From contig JAEZTV010000022.1 in NCBI GenBank assembly GCA_023421245.1, forward strand, positions 62,001 to 126,000: 64,000 nt of DNA, given 5' to 3'. Source of the stretch: Bacillota bacterium. Its GTDB lineage: Bacteria; Bacillota; Clostridia; Oscillospirales; Ruminococcaceae. The notes beneath the pieces were generated by a model. That model was given only the letters and a program-made list of their open reading frames with translations, ran no database searches and was not told where the DNA came from. The position numbers and the translations under genes are program-made. Shown here one piece after another: positions 27,537-34,877 of this stretch. Position 1 is the stretch's first letter; the number at the start of each line of letters is the position of its first letter.

Positions 27537-27595
27537 AGTTAGGGTAACCGCCTTTCAGTCATATATTGATAGGGCACCGCGGGGGCACGGCACAA

Positions 27596-27709
27596 TTACT
27601 TGAAAAATAGCCGCATACATCGATTGTTCGTTTTATCTTGGCACCGGTTGCTGCACATTATCTCGGTTGCGGCAGTTACCTGTCGGATGCTTTTGATGAT
27701 GTGTCTCAT
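27596..27709 (-). CDS. Small 37-aa protein or leader peptide upstream of metY
   Basis: ATG 27709 lies 7 nt after a strong GGGAGGTG site and reads MRHIIKSIRQVTAATEIMCS and then NRCQDKTNNRCMRLFFK to TAA at 27596. It has three Cys (all in the second half) and four Met out of 37. It is basic and not a membrane protein. It sits between the metY promoter and metY. A Cys/Met-sensing leader peptide is one reading; a small independent protein is the other. I recognise no family. Confidence 0.55.
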   Translation of the reverse strand: MRHIIKSIRQVTAATEIMCSNRCQDKTNNRCMRLFFK

Positions 27710-27729
27710 ATAAGGCACCTCCCTGAATA

Positions 27730-27746
27730 CATATATATCATATATG
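27730..27746 (-). promoter_or_regulatory. Perfect AT-rich palindrome in the metY leader
   Basis: CATATAT, three bases, ATATATG: perfect 7-bp arms, just downstream of the predicted metY transcription start and upstream of the small ORF ribosome site. Candidate operator or RNA hairpin. Confidence 0.45.
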
Positions 27747-27756
27747 CTTTATAGGG

Positions 27757-27785
27757 ATAATACCGCAAATCATTTTGCGTGTCAA
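27757..27785 (-). promoter_or_regulatory. Sigma-A promoter of the metY unit with palindromic spacer
   Basis: On the minus strand: TTGACA (27785-27780), a 17-nt spacer and TATTAT (27762-27757). The spacer contains CGCAAA-ATGA-TTTGCG, a palindrome with 6-bp arms, placed where a repressor would block RNA polymerase. The -35 is a perfect match. Confidence 0.75.
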
Positions 27786-27863
27786 GCTCTTTTAAGAAAT
27801 AAGTATAAATAGCCCCAGTGATGCATCAAACCCCAAAAATGCCCGATAACTAGGAATCCTCTC

Positions 27864-27893
27864 TTTACAAGAACATATGTTCTATGGTATGAT
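27864..27893 (+). promoter_or_regulatory. LexA-box promoter of the radical-SAM repair genes
   Basis: TTTACA (27864-27869), an 18-nt spacer and TATGAT (27888-27893). The spacer holds GAACATATGTTC (27871-27882), a perfect palindrome matching the Gram-positive SOS box (GAAC-N4-GTTC). Binding of LexA here would block the promoter. Confidence 0.85.
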
Positions 27894-27919
27894 GATGCCA
27901 GAGAAAGGCGGGCTGCGGA

Positions 27920-29284
27920 ATGGATGTCTTTGACAAGCTCAAGATTTTAACTGACGGCGCAAAGTACGACGTTGCATGCACCTCAAGCGGTGTAGACCGC
28001 AAGGCGCAGCCCGGCGGCATCGGCAACTCGATGGCGTGCGGCATCTGTCACAGCTTTGCGGGCGACGGGCGCTGCATCTCGCTGCTCAAGGTGCTGATGA
28101 GCAACGCCTGTGTTTTTGACTGCAAATACTGTGTTAACCGCCGCTCAAACGATGTGCCGCGTGCAACGTTTACCCCGCGCGAGCTTGCCGACCTTGTCAT
28201 TGCCTTTTATCGCCGCAACTATATCGAAGGGTTGTTTCTAAGCTCGGGTGTTATCAAAAATCCGGACTACACCTGCGAACAGATGACCGAGGTACTGCGT
28301 ATCCTGCGCAAAGAATACCGCTTTAGCGGCTACATCCACGCAAAGGCCATTCCGGGCGCGGACCATGCGCAGCTTGCACAGTTAGGACTTTTGGCGGACC
28401 GCATGAGTGTGAACATAGAGCTGCCCTCGCAGCAAAGCCTTGCATTGCTTGCGCCCGATAAATCAAAGCATTCCATTCTTGCGCCTATGGGGTATTTAAC
28501 GGGGCGTATTCGCGAAAACAAGATGGTACCCTACCACGCTGCCCCGCAATTTGTGCCCGCGGGGCAGAGCACGCAGATGATTATTGGCGCTACCCCCGAT
28601 ACCGATTACCAGATATTAAACCTCTCTGAAGGGCTGTACAAGCGCTACGGGCTCAAGCGCGTGTTTTACTCGGCCTACATGCCGGTGTCGGATAACCCGC
28701 TGCTGCCTGCACTCACCACAAAGCCGCCGCTGCTGCGCGAGCATCGCCTGTATCAGGCGGACTGGCTGCTTCGCTTTTACGGCTTTGAGGCACGCGAGCT
28801 GCTCGATGAGGGACACCAGCACTTTAATCCCTACCTCGACCCAAAATGCAACTGGGCGCTCAACCACATGGAGCAGTTCCCTGTTGAGGTCAACCACGCG
28901 CCGTACGAGATGCTTTTGCGTGTGCCGGGTATTGGGGTAAACAGTGCCCGCCGTATTCTTACCGCGCGCAGGGTAAGCACACTTGATTTTCCTGCGCTGA
29001 AGAAGCTTGGCGTAGTGCTCAAACGTGCGCAGTATTTTATCCTGTGCAGGGGGCGTGTCGCCGAAGGACTTAAAATTACGCAGGAAGCGGTAATGCGCGC
29101 GATGATGAGCGACCGCGCGCTTGCTATGTACCGTAACAATGAGCCGCTGGAGTACGAAACCGAGCAGCTTTCGCTGTACGCGCCGCCCAAGCGTGCCTCA
29201 TTTGGCATGGCAGCGGAGCGCGATGCTGCGTTTCCGGTTTTGTTTAAGGAGGAGCTGCAAAAATGCCTGACCGGACAGATATAG
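27920..29284 (+). CDS. Putative DNA modification/repair radical SAM protein (UDG-linked)
   Basis: A 454-aa radical SAM protein. The cluster motif is ACVFDCKYCVNR (CxxxCxxC), preceded by an unusual conserved N-terminus with further cysteines (MACGICHSF). The C-terminal region has a helix-hairpin-helix DNA-binding element (LRVPGIGVNSARRILTARR). This matches the family described as radical-SAM, linked to uracil-DNA glycosylase. The reaction is unknown. A LexA box over its promoter indicates SOS induction. It overlaps the next gene by 22 nt. Confidence 0.9.
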   Translation: MDVFDKLKILTDGAKYDVACTSSGVDRKAQPGGIGNSMACGICHSFAGDGRCISLLKVLMSNACVFDCKYCVNRRSNDVPRATFTPRELADLVIAFYRRNYIEGLFLSSGVIKNPDYTCEQMTEVLRILRKEYRFSGYIHAKAIPGADHAQLAQLGLLADRMSVNIELPSQQSLALLAPDKSKHSILAPMGYLTGRIRENKMVPYHAAPQFVPAGQSTQMIIGATPDTDYQILNLSEGLYKRYGLKRVFYSAYMPVSDNPLLPALTTKPPLLREHRLYQADWLLRFYGFEARELLDEGHQHFNPYLDPKCNWALNHMEQFPVEVNHAPYEMLLRVPGIGVNSARRILTARRVSTLDFPALKKLGVVLKRAQYFILCRGRVAEGLKITQEAVMRAMMSDRALAMYRNNEPLEYETEQLSLYAPPKRASFGMAAERDAAFPVLFKEELQKCLTGQI

Positions 29285-30141
29285 TGTACCGCTACGACGG
29301 CAGCTTTGAGGGGCTGATGTGCTGCGTGTTTGAGAGCTACGCGTGCAAAGAGCTGCCCGCCGCCATTCTTTCGCCTGTCTGCGTGCAGGAGACACTGTTC
29401 CCCGCCAAGGAGATTATCACTGACCCCGCACGTACCCAGCGCGTGGTGGCGGCCATCCCGCAGCGTATGGGTAGCGCCGTGCTGCCCTTTATCCGGCTTG
29501 CGTTTTTGACCTGCCTCAATGACAAGGAGCATTATATCCTGCTGTTTCTTCGCACCGGCTTTCGGGTTGGCGCACAGGTGATGAGTATGCTCACCGACGA
29601 TACGGTGGATGTTCTGACCAAGGCGGTGCGGTATCTTGAGCGTGAGGCGCATATGTTCCGCGAATTTGTCCGCTTCTCGGAGCATGGCGGTGTGCTTATT
29701 AGCGAGATAGAGCCAAACAACATCGTGCTGCCGCTTATCCTACAGCATTTCTGTGAACGGCTGCCCGAGGAGCGCTTTTTAATCCGCGACATCACCCACG
29801 GTATGGCGCTTGCGTACGAGCCGTACCGCCCCGCGATCTTTCCCATTGAATCGCTGGAGCTGCCCGACCCTAATCAGGAGGAGCTTGCCATGCGCGCGCT
29901 TTGGCAGCTGTTCTACGATACCGTAGAGGTTGAGGGGAGGCACAATCCAAAATGTCGCATGGGGCATATGCCAAAACGCTATTGGAAGCATCTCACCGAG
30001 TTTAACCGCCCCTTGCGCACCGCGTGTGAAAAGCAGGAGTACCCGACCCCGCACACGGCCGGCAAGGTGCTTTTGCCCGATGGGACGGTACCAGCCTATT
30101 ACCCGAAAACCTCGTTGCTGCGCAGTGAAGCCCGCAGTTAA
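29263..30141 (+). CDS. TIGR03915/DUF4130 family putative DNA repair protein
   Basis: A 292-aa protein that normally accompanies the preceding radical SAM protein. It begins VYRYDGSFEGLMCCVFESY, the family hallmark. The C-terminal part contains RHNPKCRMGHMPKRYWKHLTEF, reminiscent of a uracil-DNA-glycosylase-associated DUF4130 domain. AAGGAGG lies 9 nt before ATG 29263, inside the end of the upstream gene. A role in DNA-damage processing with the radical SAM enzyme is inferred from constant linkage and the shared SOS promoter. Confidence 0.88.
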   Translation: MPDRTDIVYRYDGSFEGLMCCVFESYACKELPAAILSPVCVQETLFPAKEIITDPARTQRVVAAIPQRMGSAVLPFIRLAFLTCLNDKEHYILLFLRTGFRVGAQVMSMLTDDTVDVLTKAVRYLEREAHMFREFVRFSEHGGVLISEIEPNNIVLPLILQHFCERLPEERFLIRDITHGMALAYEPYRPAIFPIESLELPDPNQEELAMRALWQLFYDTVEVEGRHNPKCRMGHMPKRYWKHLTEFNRPLRTACEKQEYPTPHTAGKVLLPDGTVPAYYPKTSLLRSEARS

Positions 30142-30154
30142 TGCATCGGCACCC

Positions 30155-30199
30155 CGCAAGCACTCCTCCGGCTAAATGCCGGAGGAGTGCTTGCGTTTT
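30155..30199 (+). terminator. Terminator of the SOS repair operon
   Basis: A perfect 18-bp stem (30155-30172 with 30178-30195), a 5-nt loop and GTTTTC. Confidence 0.92.
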
Positions 30200-30310
30200 C
30201 GGTAAAAGTTACGGCACAATGCACATTTTGTCCAACCGCTTAATATGATATATCAGAGCCGTGTTCGCGGCTTTTTTCGCCATATCTAAATTGAAGCCGG
30301 GAGGAATGGT

Positions 30311-31321
30311 ATGAACACGGGCAGAGGTTACAGGAACAATACGGGACTGGAGGCGGTTCGCACAAGGTTTGGAGAGAAACGTGCCGCAGAGGTGTTTGCG
30401 CAGACCGCACAAAAAAGCAAAGCGCAGGCGGCGGTAATGTTAAACGATCAGACACTGCGCTTTCGAACCTTCTTTGTGTTGATTCCGCATATCAAGGCAA
30501 ATGGAATGTACGCCGAGCTTAACCTGCGCGGGCACACGGCGCTCAGGCTTTGCGCCGACATGCTGGGGGATGAGGAACTAAAGGCAAACACACAAAATAC
30601 ACCTGCCGCCGACCATGAGCAGGTACACAATGTGCTAAAATGGATAATCCGTACTGGTGTGCAGGACGACGGCGACGATAACTCCTACGCTAAAATAATG
30701 GATAATGCCGCTGCACTGATTGCCGACCGGTATCATGACGCGACGGTACTGCCGCTGCTTGTGGATATGCTGTTTCGGCGCGCGCGCGCGGGCTTTAACA
30801 TTCATGATCTTGCGTGGGCGCTTTTCCACGGAGGTGATCCGCACACTCTGCGGCTTGCGGCGGGGTACCTGCGCAGCAACCGTGCGCAGGACTACGAACT
30901 TGCCTGCTTGGTTTTACATCTGGAGCCGCTTGCAGATACAGTGCGCCCGCAGGACAGACAAAAGCAGTACGACCGGTATCTCGCTTGGCTTAACGAGAAC
31001 TACGATTATCTTTACCCCACGGAGGAGAGCTTTCAACTAAAGAGCGACCCCGAGGCTTTTGCAGTGGATGTGAGTGCCAAGTACCTTGCGCGCCCCACAC
31101 TGCGCAGGGGGGAGGCGGTGCAGGTAATGGCCGCGCCGCTATACAACGAGCTGCCGCGCGAGTTTTTGGCGCTTAGCGCGGGTGAACAGAAGATGCTTGC
31201 AAACTACTCGAACCGCCTGTACCGCAGGGATCGCCAGAGTTGGAACAAATTTATCGCGCTTTCTGTCACCCAGCAGGTTATCACGGCAAAAGAGAATGTG
31301 CAAACGGAGGGTACGCGATGA
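30311..31321 (+). CDS. Hypothetical protein coupled to spore-coat transglutaminase
   Basis: A 336-aa soluble, mostly helical protein without a signal peptide. I do not recognise a family. Residues about 60-230 look like repeated helical pairs (HTALRLCADMLGDEELKA, HTLRLAAGYLRSNRAQDYEL), like an armadillo/HEAT-type fold. The C-terminus is basic and includes LARPTLRRGEAVQVMAAPLY, then SAGEQKMLANYSNRLYRRDR. Its stop overlaps the tgl start (ATGA), so the two are translated together, which suggests a sporulation or coat function (inference). GGGAGGAA precedes ATG 30311. Confidence 0.75.
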   Translation: MNTGRGYRNNTGLEAVRTRFGEKRAAEVFAQTAQKSKAQAAVMLNDQTLRFRTFFVLIPHIKANGMYAELNLRGHTALRLCADMLGDEELKANTQNTPAADHEQVHNVLKWIIRTGVQDDGDDNSYAKIMDNAAALIADRYHDATVLPLLVDMLFRRARAGFNIHDLAWALFHGGDPHTLRLAAGYLRSNRAQDYELACLVLHLEPLADTVRPQDRQKQYDRYLAWLNENYDYLYPTEESFQLKSDPEAFAVDVSAKYLARPTLRRGEAVQVMAAPLYNELPREFLALSAGEQKMLANYSNRLYRRDRQSWNKFIALSVTQQVITAKENVQTEGTR

Positions 31322-32079
31322 TTATCATAGCAGGCAGCCCCGCAGCTCCCGAGTCATTAATTGACGAATTTCCGCCAAACAGCATCGAGCGTCTTATCAT
31401 CGAACAGATGGCGGCAAGTGACACCGAGTACCGTTTTGCCAGTGCCAAGGAGCTGTGGTTTGAACTTACGCTGCGCAAAGAGATTATCAGCGCCTCTCAT
31501 GCACTCTACAGAAGTGGGCTGAGGTTTGCGATATTCAGAAAGGCGGAGGCAAACCCCGAGTATTGGGAGGTAACCCCCGAAGGGGGCTTTCGGCAGCGCC
31601 AAGACGTCAAGGCATCCGATGCCATTCGAGACATCTTTACGAATGGGCGAAAATATGCGACCGAATGTGCTACCGGTATGGTGATTGTATATCTCGGCGC
31701 ACTGCTGAACCTGTTTGGTGAGGAGAAATTCAACCAAAACTTTAACGGCATCTACCTGATGAATTGGCATACCGCACACCGAAACCTGCGCGAGATTGGG
31801 CAGATGCGCGCGGTTGCCGAGCACCTGCCGGGTGACCGTTTATACTTTGCAAACCCTGACGTTGACCCAATTAACCCCGAATGGCAGGGTGAGAACGTCA
31901 TTGATCTGAGCGGCGGGCTGTTTTACGGGCACGGCATGGGCATACGAAACGCAGAGCAGATTATTGCGGCGCTCAACCGAAGACGCAAGCCGGACGCCAC
32001 ACGGTCGGCTTACCTGCTCGAGTCTGCCGGACGGCCCAATTTTAAACATCTTGCAAGTCTGTATTATGCCGCAGGGTAG
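31318..32079 (+). CDS. tgl: Protein-glutamine gamma-glutamyltransferase (spore coat transglutaminase)
   Basis: A 253-aa homologue of Bacillus subtilis Tgl (245 aa), which crosslinks spore-coat proteins through Gln-Lys bonds. Diagnostic segments are ELWFELTLRKEIISASHAL, SDAIRDIFTNGRKYATECAT (catalytic Cys in TEC) and YFANPDVDPINPEWQGENVI. ATG 31318 overlaps the preceding stop by 4 nt, and GGAGGG is 5-6 nt upstream. Its presence argues that the organism forms spores. Expression by a late mother-cell sigma factor is expected, but no clear sigma-K site was identified. Confidence 0.93.
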   Translation: MIIIAGSPAAPESLIDEFPPNSIERLIIEQMAASDTEYRFASAKELWFELTLRKEIISASHALYRSGLRFAIFRKAEANPEYWEVTPEGGFRQRQDVKASDAIRDIFTNGRKYATECATGMVIVYLGALLNLFGEEKFNQNFNGIYLMNWHTAHRNLREIGQMRAVAEHLPGDRLYFANPDVDPINPEWQGENVIDLSGGLFYGHGMGIRNAEQIIAALNRRRKPDATRSAYLLESAGRPNFKHLASLYYAAG

Positions 32080-32346
32080 AATAGGGGCGAATTATGGGGT
32101 AATATTTACTGGCGTGGGGATACATTCCATTCTAAAGGCAAAGTACACAGTATGTTAATAAAGAACAAGCAAAAACTTTACGAATAGAATACTGTACAAT
32201 TGAGGGCAATAAAGTATAATTGTTCTTGAGTACAAGGGAACTGTCTTGAAAGCACGTGCCGGCCGATATGGTCCGGCCTGTACCATAAAAGCGGCAATAC
32301 CCCGGCTGGTACCTTTCAGACACACTCTTATGGAAAGGGAATAGGA

Positions 32347-32934
32347 ATGAATCTCATCTCACATCTTCGCATGGCGCGCCGGTTGCTCACACCCTACGGG
32401 GGAGGGCGGCGGAGTGTCAGATCACTTGCCTTTTTATTTGGTAATATTCGCCCGGACATCTTGGGCGGCTTTCTTGTTCTTCCCCACAGCCCCGCAGCCC
32501 GTGCGCAAGCCGTCAATCGAAAGATTGAGCAGTGCATGATTGATATGCAAAGCGGTCATCGCGGCGGTATTTATACCAACTACCGTCTGGGTGTTATCTG
32601 TCATTTTCTTGCTGACTTCTTCTGCTATGCGCATAACGACTGGGCAAACCTTTCAAGCAGCGAGCATTTTATGTATGAGGTTCGGCTAAACCGCAACCTA
32701 AAAGCATCCTCTTACGGCAAATACAGTATACCCATCCCTGCCGATGATGTGCAGGATATCATTGAGCATATCTGGAGAAAACACAAGGAATATGCTCTTC
32801 TTGCGCCTGATGCGGAGCAGGATATCTCGTATACCATTGACGCGTGTGCTTATCTGCTAAGTTCGGCACGCTTTCTCGCACACAGTGAGGGGCGTTACCC
32901 CTTCGAGGCAATACCGATTCCCACGCCGGCATAA
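32347..32934 (+). CDS. Zinc-dependent phospholipase C family protein
   Basis: A 195-aa protein. The GNIRPDI, YRLGVICHFLADFFCYAHND and SSEHFMYE segments supply the His/Asp ligands of the zinc-dependent phospholipase C/S1-P1-like fold. It has no signal peptide, unlike secreted phospholipases, so it is probably cytoplasmic. The substrate is unknown. It lies 267 bp after tgl; that gap contains GC-rich hairpin material but no gene. Monocistronic, with a terminator at 32951. Confidence 0.82.
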   Translation: MNLISHLRMARRLLTPYGGGRRSVRSLAFLFGNIRPDILGGFLVLPHSPAARAQAVNRKIEQCMIDMQSGHRGGIYTNYRLGVICHFLADFFCYAHNDWANLSSSEHFMYEVRLNRNLKASSYGKYSIPIPADDVQDIIEHIWRKHKEYALLAPDAEQDISYTIDACAYLLSSARFLAHSEGRYPFEAIPIPTPA

Positions 32935-32950
32935 TACATCCTTACAATCT

Positions 32951-32991
32951 AAAAAGGCTGTTCGTGTGAAGACGCACGGACAGCCTTTTTT
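32951..32991 (+). terminator. Terminator of the phospholipase C-like gene
   Basis: AAAAAGGCTGT, an imperfect inner stem, and ACAGCCTTTTTT with a T-run. Confidence 0.88.
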
Positions 32992-33094
32992 GTAGAAAAA
33001 CCTATGGCTATGAATAGGACAAAAAACTCCTTTTGATATAGTAAAGATACGGTCTGCCAACTGCATTAAAAAGTCAAAAGGAGGACATTCAAAA

Positions 33095-33496
33095 ATGAAT
33101 GACATAAACAGTTTAGTACATACAAAATGGAACTGCAAATTCCACATAGTGTTTGCCCCGAAGTACCGGAGGAAGCTTTTCTATGGACAGAAGAAAGCGG
33201 AAATAGGGAAAATACTAAGAGAGCTGTGCACATGAAAGCAGGTCAATATCATAGAGGCGGAGGTGCGCGCTGACCACATTCCTATGCTCGTAGAAATACC
33301 GCCGAAGATGAGTGTTTCAAGTTTCGTGGGATTTCTCAAGGGGAAGAGCAGCCTTATCATACATGAAAGGAATGGAAATCTAAAATACAAACATGGAAAT
33401 CGAAGTTTTTGGTGTACGGGGTATTATGTTGATACAGCGGGAAAGAATGCAAAGAGAATTGCTGAGTACATACTAGGTAACGCTCAAAGAATATAA
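33095..33496 (+). pseudogene. tnpA: IS200-type transposase (TnpA), inactivated
   Basis: The reading frame MNDINSLVHTKWNCKFHIVF onward is clearly IS200 TnpA, a Tyr1 HUH single-strand transposase. It is broken in three ways. Codon 47 is TGA (33233-33235) where the family has TGG in ELCTWKQ. The catalytic HUH motif DHIHML has become DHIPML, losing the second His. The C-terminus stops early after AEYILGNAQRI. The ribosome site AAAAGGAGG is intact. The element is dead unless helped in trans. Confidence 0.9.
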
Positions 33497-33596
33497 AGAC
33501 CCGTTTACGGGTAGAAAGTAAGAATTTTTTCGCACATGACAGACCGTGTATGCGCCTTGAGACGCTGCCAGTACCATAGGGCTTTGCCCGCACAAG

Positions 33597-33627
33597 AAAA
33601 ACCACCCGCTACGCGGGTGGTTTTTTT
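33597..33627. terminator. Hairpin at the IS right end, also terminator of the leftward MetH-like gene
   Basis: AAAAACCACCCGC-TAC-GCGGGTGGTTTTT, symmetric with T-runs both ways, 15 bp beyond the stop of the 33642 gene. Confidence 0.8.
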
Positions 33628-33641
33628 ACCATTGTGAATGC

Positions 33642-34805
33642 TTAGTAGACAATAGCGCCGTAGTGTGCGGCGATCTCGATTAGCTGCTCGGGCGGGATGA
33701 AACTTTGCGAATCTACCAGTGCGCGTCCTTGATAATGCACAAGCGCCTCTTCCAGCACCGATTCATCATCACAATGAATCAGAATCGGCAGGGTTGCCAT
33801 ATGCGCGTTCTCTGCCATCAGGTGTGCGTCGTCGATGCCGGTGATTGTAACGGCGATGACATCAATGCCGGTAATACCCGCTGTTTCCATCAGTGCTTCA
33901 CTCATATCCAGCGTGCAGGGCAGCGGCTCGCTGATTTCCGGCGCCTGCGGAATAAAGAAAATCTCCTTATGGTTTGCGGCAATCAGCTCGCCGCGCGTGT
34001 CGGCCTTTTGCGGGAGCGTATCGGCAAAGACCGAGTGGTCCAGTTTGTCTGCGATCGCGCGGATATGCGCAGGGGTTACGCCATTGCGTCCGCCCACAAT
34101 CTGCGCACCCGCTTGCACAAGCGATAGGACTTCATATGCCATACTTTGGGGCGACAGGTCATAAACATGCGGCAAAACGGGGTTAGGGCATCCCGCATCA
34201 GCCCGTGCAATCAATGGGATTGTCGCGTAAGGGTACAAGCGCTCGAGTGCTTGTATAAGCGGCCGTGCTCCACCGGTACCGGTTACACCGAAGGCGGAAG
34301 CCCCCAAGCTCTGAGCGACCACAAGTGCGGCAAGCACGTCTGCATCGCGCACAGCCGTGCGGCACTCATCGCTAATCTCCATGACAGCAAACACTGGGAC
34401 ATCATACTCCCGCGCCGCAAGAATAGCGGCACGAAGGTCCGGGATACCTGTAAAGCCGTCAAGGAACACAAAGGCGACTCTCGAGCCGGCATATATCTGA
34501 ATCTGTGCGCGGTAATATTCAATCAGGCGTTCAAAGGTTGTGGAATCAAACGGGACAATGTCGATGTCACAAGGCTGTACCCTGCCGCCAATCGGTGCTC
34601 TGCCGCGCACCGATTCCGATACCGCGCGCGTGCAAGCCTTGTCCGCAGCAGGAAGCAGCACCGCCATCGAGCCTGCGTTAATGAACTCATCCGCAAGCTG
34701 TGTAAGGCACACAGGGTCTGGAATACCCGCGGCATCCAGGGCGGGGAAGGGGTCGCCATCAAGTAAAAAGGGTCGTTTATCGGGTATCTCCATCTCGCTT
34801 ACCAT
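33642..34805 (-). CDS. Degenerate homocysteine S-methyltransferase-like protein lacking zinc ligands
   Basis: A 387-aa protein with the outline of the MetH N-terminal barrel. It has LLDGDPFPALDAAGIP at the start, a central AFVFLDGFTGIPDLRAAILA, and GGRNGVTPAHIRA (238-250) near the end of the barrel, then about 120 further residues like the start of a pterin-binding/second domain. The zinc cysteines are gone: the usual GxNC is GVTGTG (173-178) and the usual GGCCGTTP is GGRNGVTP. Methyl transfer to homocysteine is therefore unlikely. It is the distal member of the leftward ddl-murI-DUF1934-argS cluster. It may bind a different ligand or be regulatory. Start ATG 34805, with GGAGGT very close; ATG 34793 is possible. 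Confidence 0.75.
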   Translation of the reverse strand: MVSEMEIPDKRPFLLDGDPFPALDAAGIPDPVCLTQLADEFINAGSMAVLLPAADKACTRAVSESVRGRAPIGGRVQPCDIDIVPFDSTTFERLIEYYRAQIQIYAGSRVAFVFLDGFTGIPDLRAAILAAREYDVPVFAVMEISDECRTAVRDADVLAALVVAQSLGASAFGVTGTGGARPLIQALERLYPYATIPLIARADAGCPNPVLPHVYDLSPQSMAYEVLSLVQAGAQIVGGRNGVTPAHIRAIADKLDHSVFADTLPQKADTRGELIAANHKEIFFIPQAPEISEPLPCTLDMSEALMETAGITGIDVIAVTITGIDDAHLMAENAHMATLPILIHCDDESVLEEALVHYQGRALVDSQSFIPPEQLIEIAAHYGAIVY

Positions 34806-34877
34806 TACCTCCGTCAGCAGCTCCGGCTCATGGCCGGATTACCGCGATTGTCCAGTTATAAACGGATACGATCAGAG

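Larger units (their letters stand above)
33000..33627 (+). mobile_element. Degenerate IS200/IS605-type insertion sequence
   Basis: A small insertion with one broken transposase gene (33095-33496) and subterminal hairpins in place of inverted repeats. CCCG-TTTA-CGGG and the stronger ACCACCCGC/GCGGGTGGT hairpin are on the right, as expected for single-strand IS200 elements. There is no tnpB. The boundaries are approximate. Confidence 0.6.

Noticed and set aside
27537..27790. SAM riboswitch upstream of metY
   Set aside because: The leader has neither the conserved SAM-I core nor a terminator. It is instead occupied by a small ORF and palindromes.
28831..29685. Long minus-strand ORF (284 codons) opposite the radical-SAM repair genes
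   Set aside because: It is antisense to two well-supported genes, has no ribosome site and no family resemblance, and is favoured by the GC pattern of the real genes.
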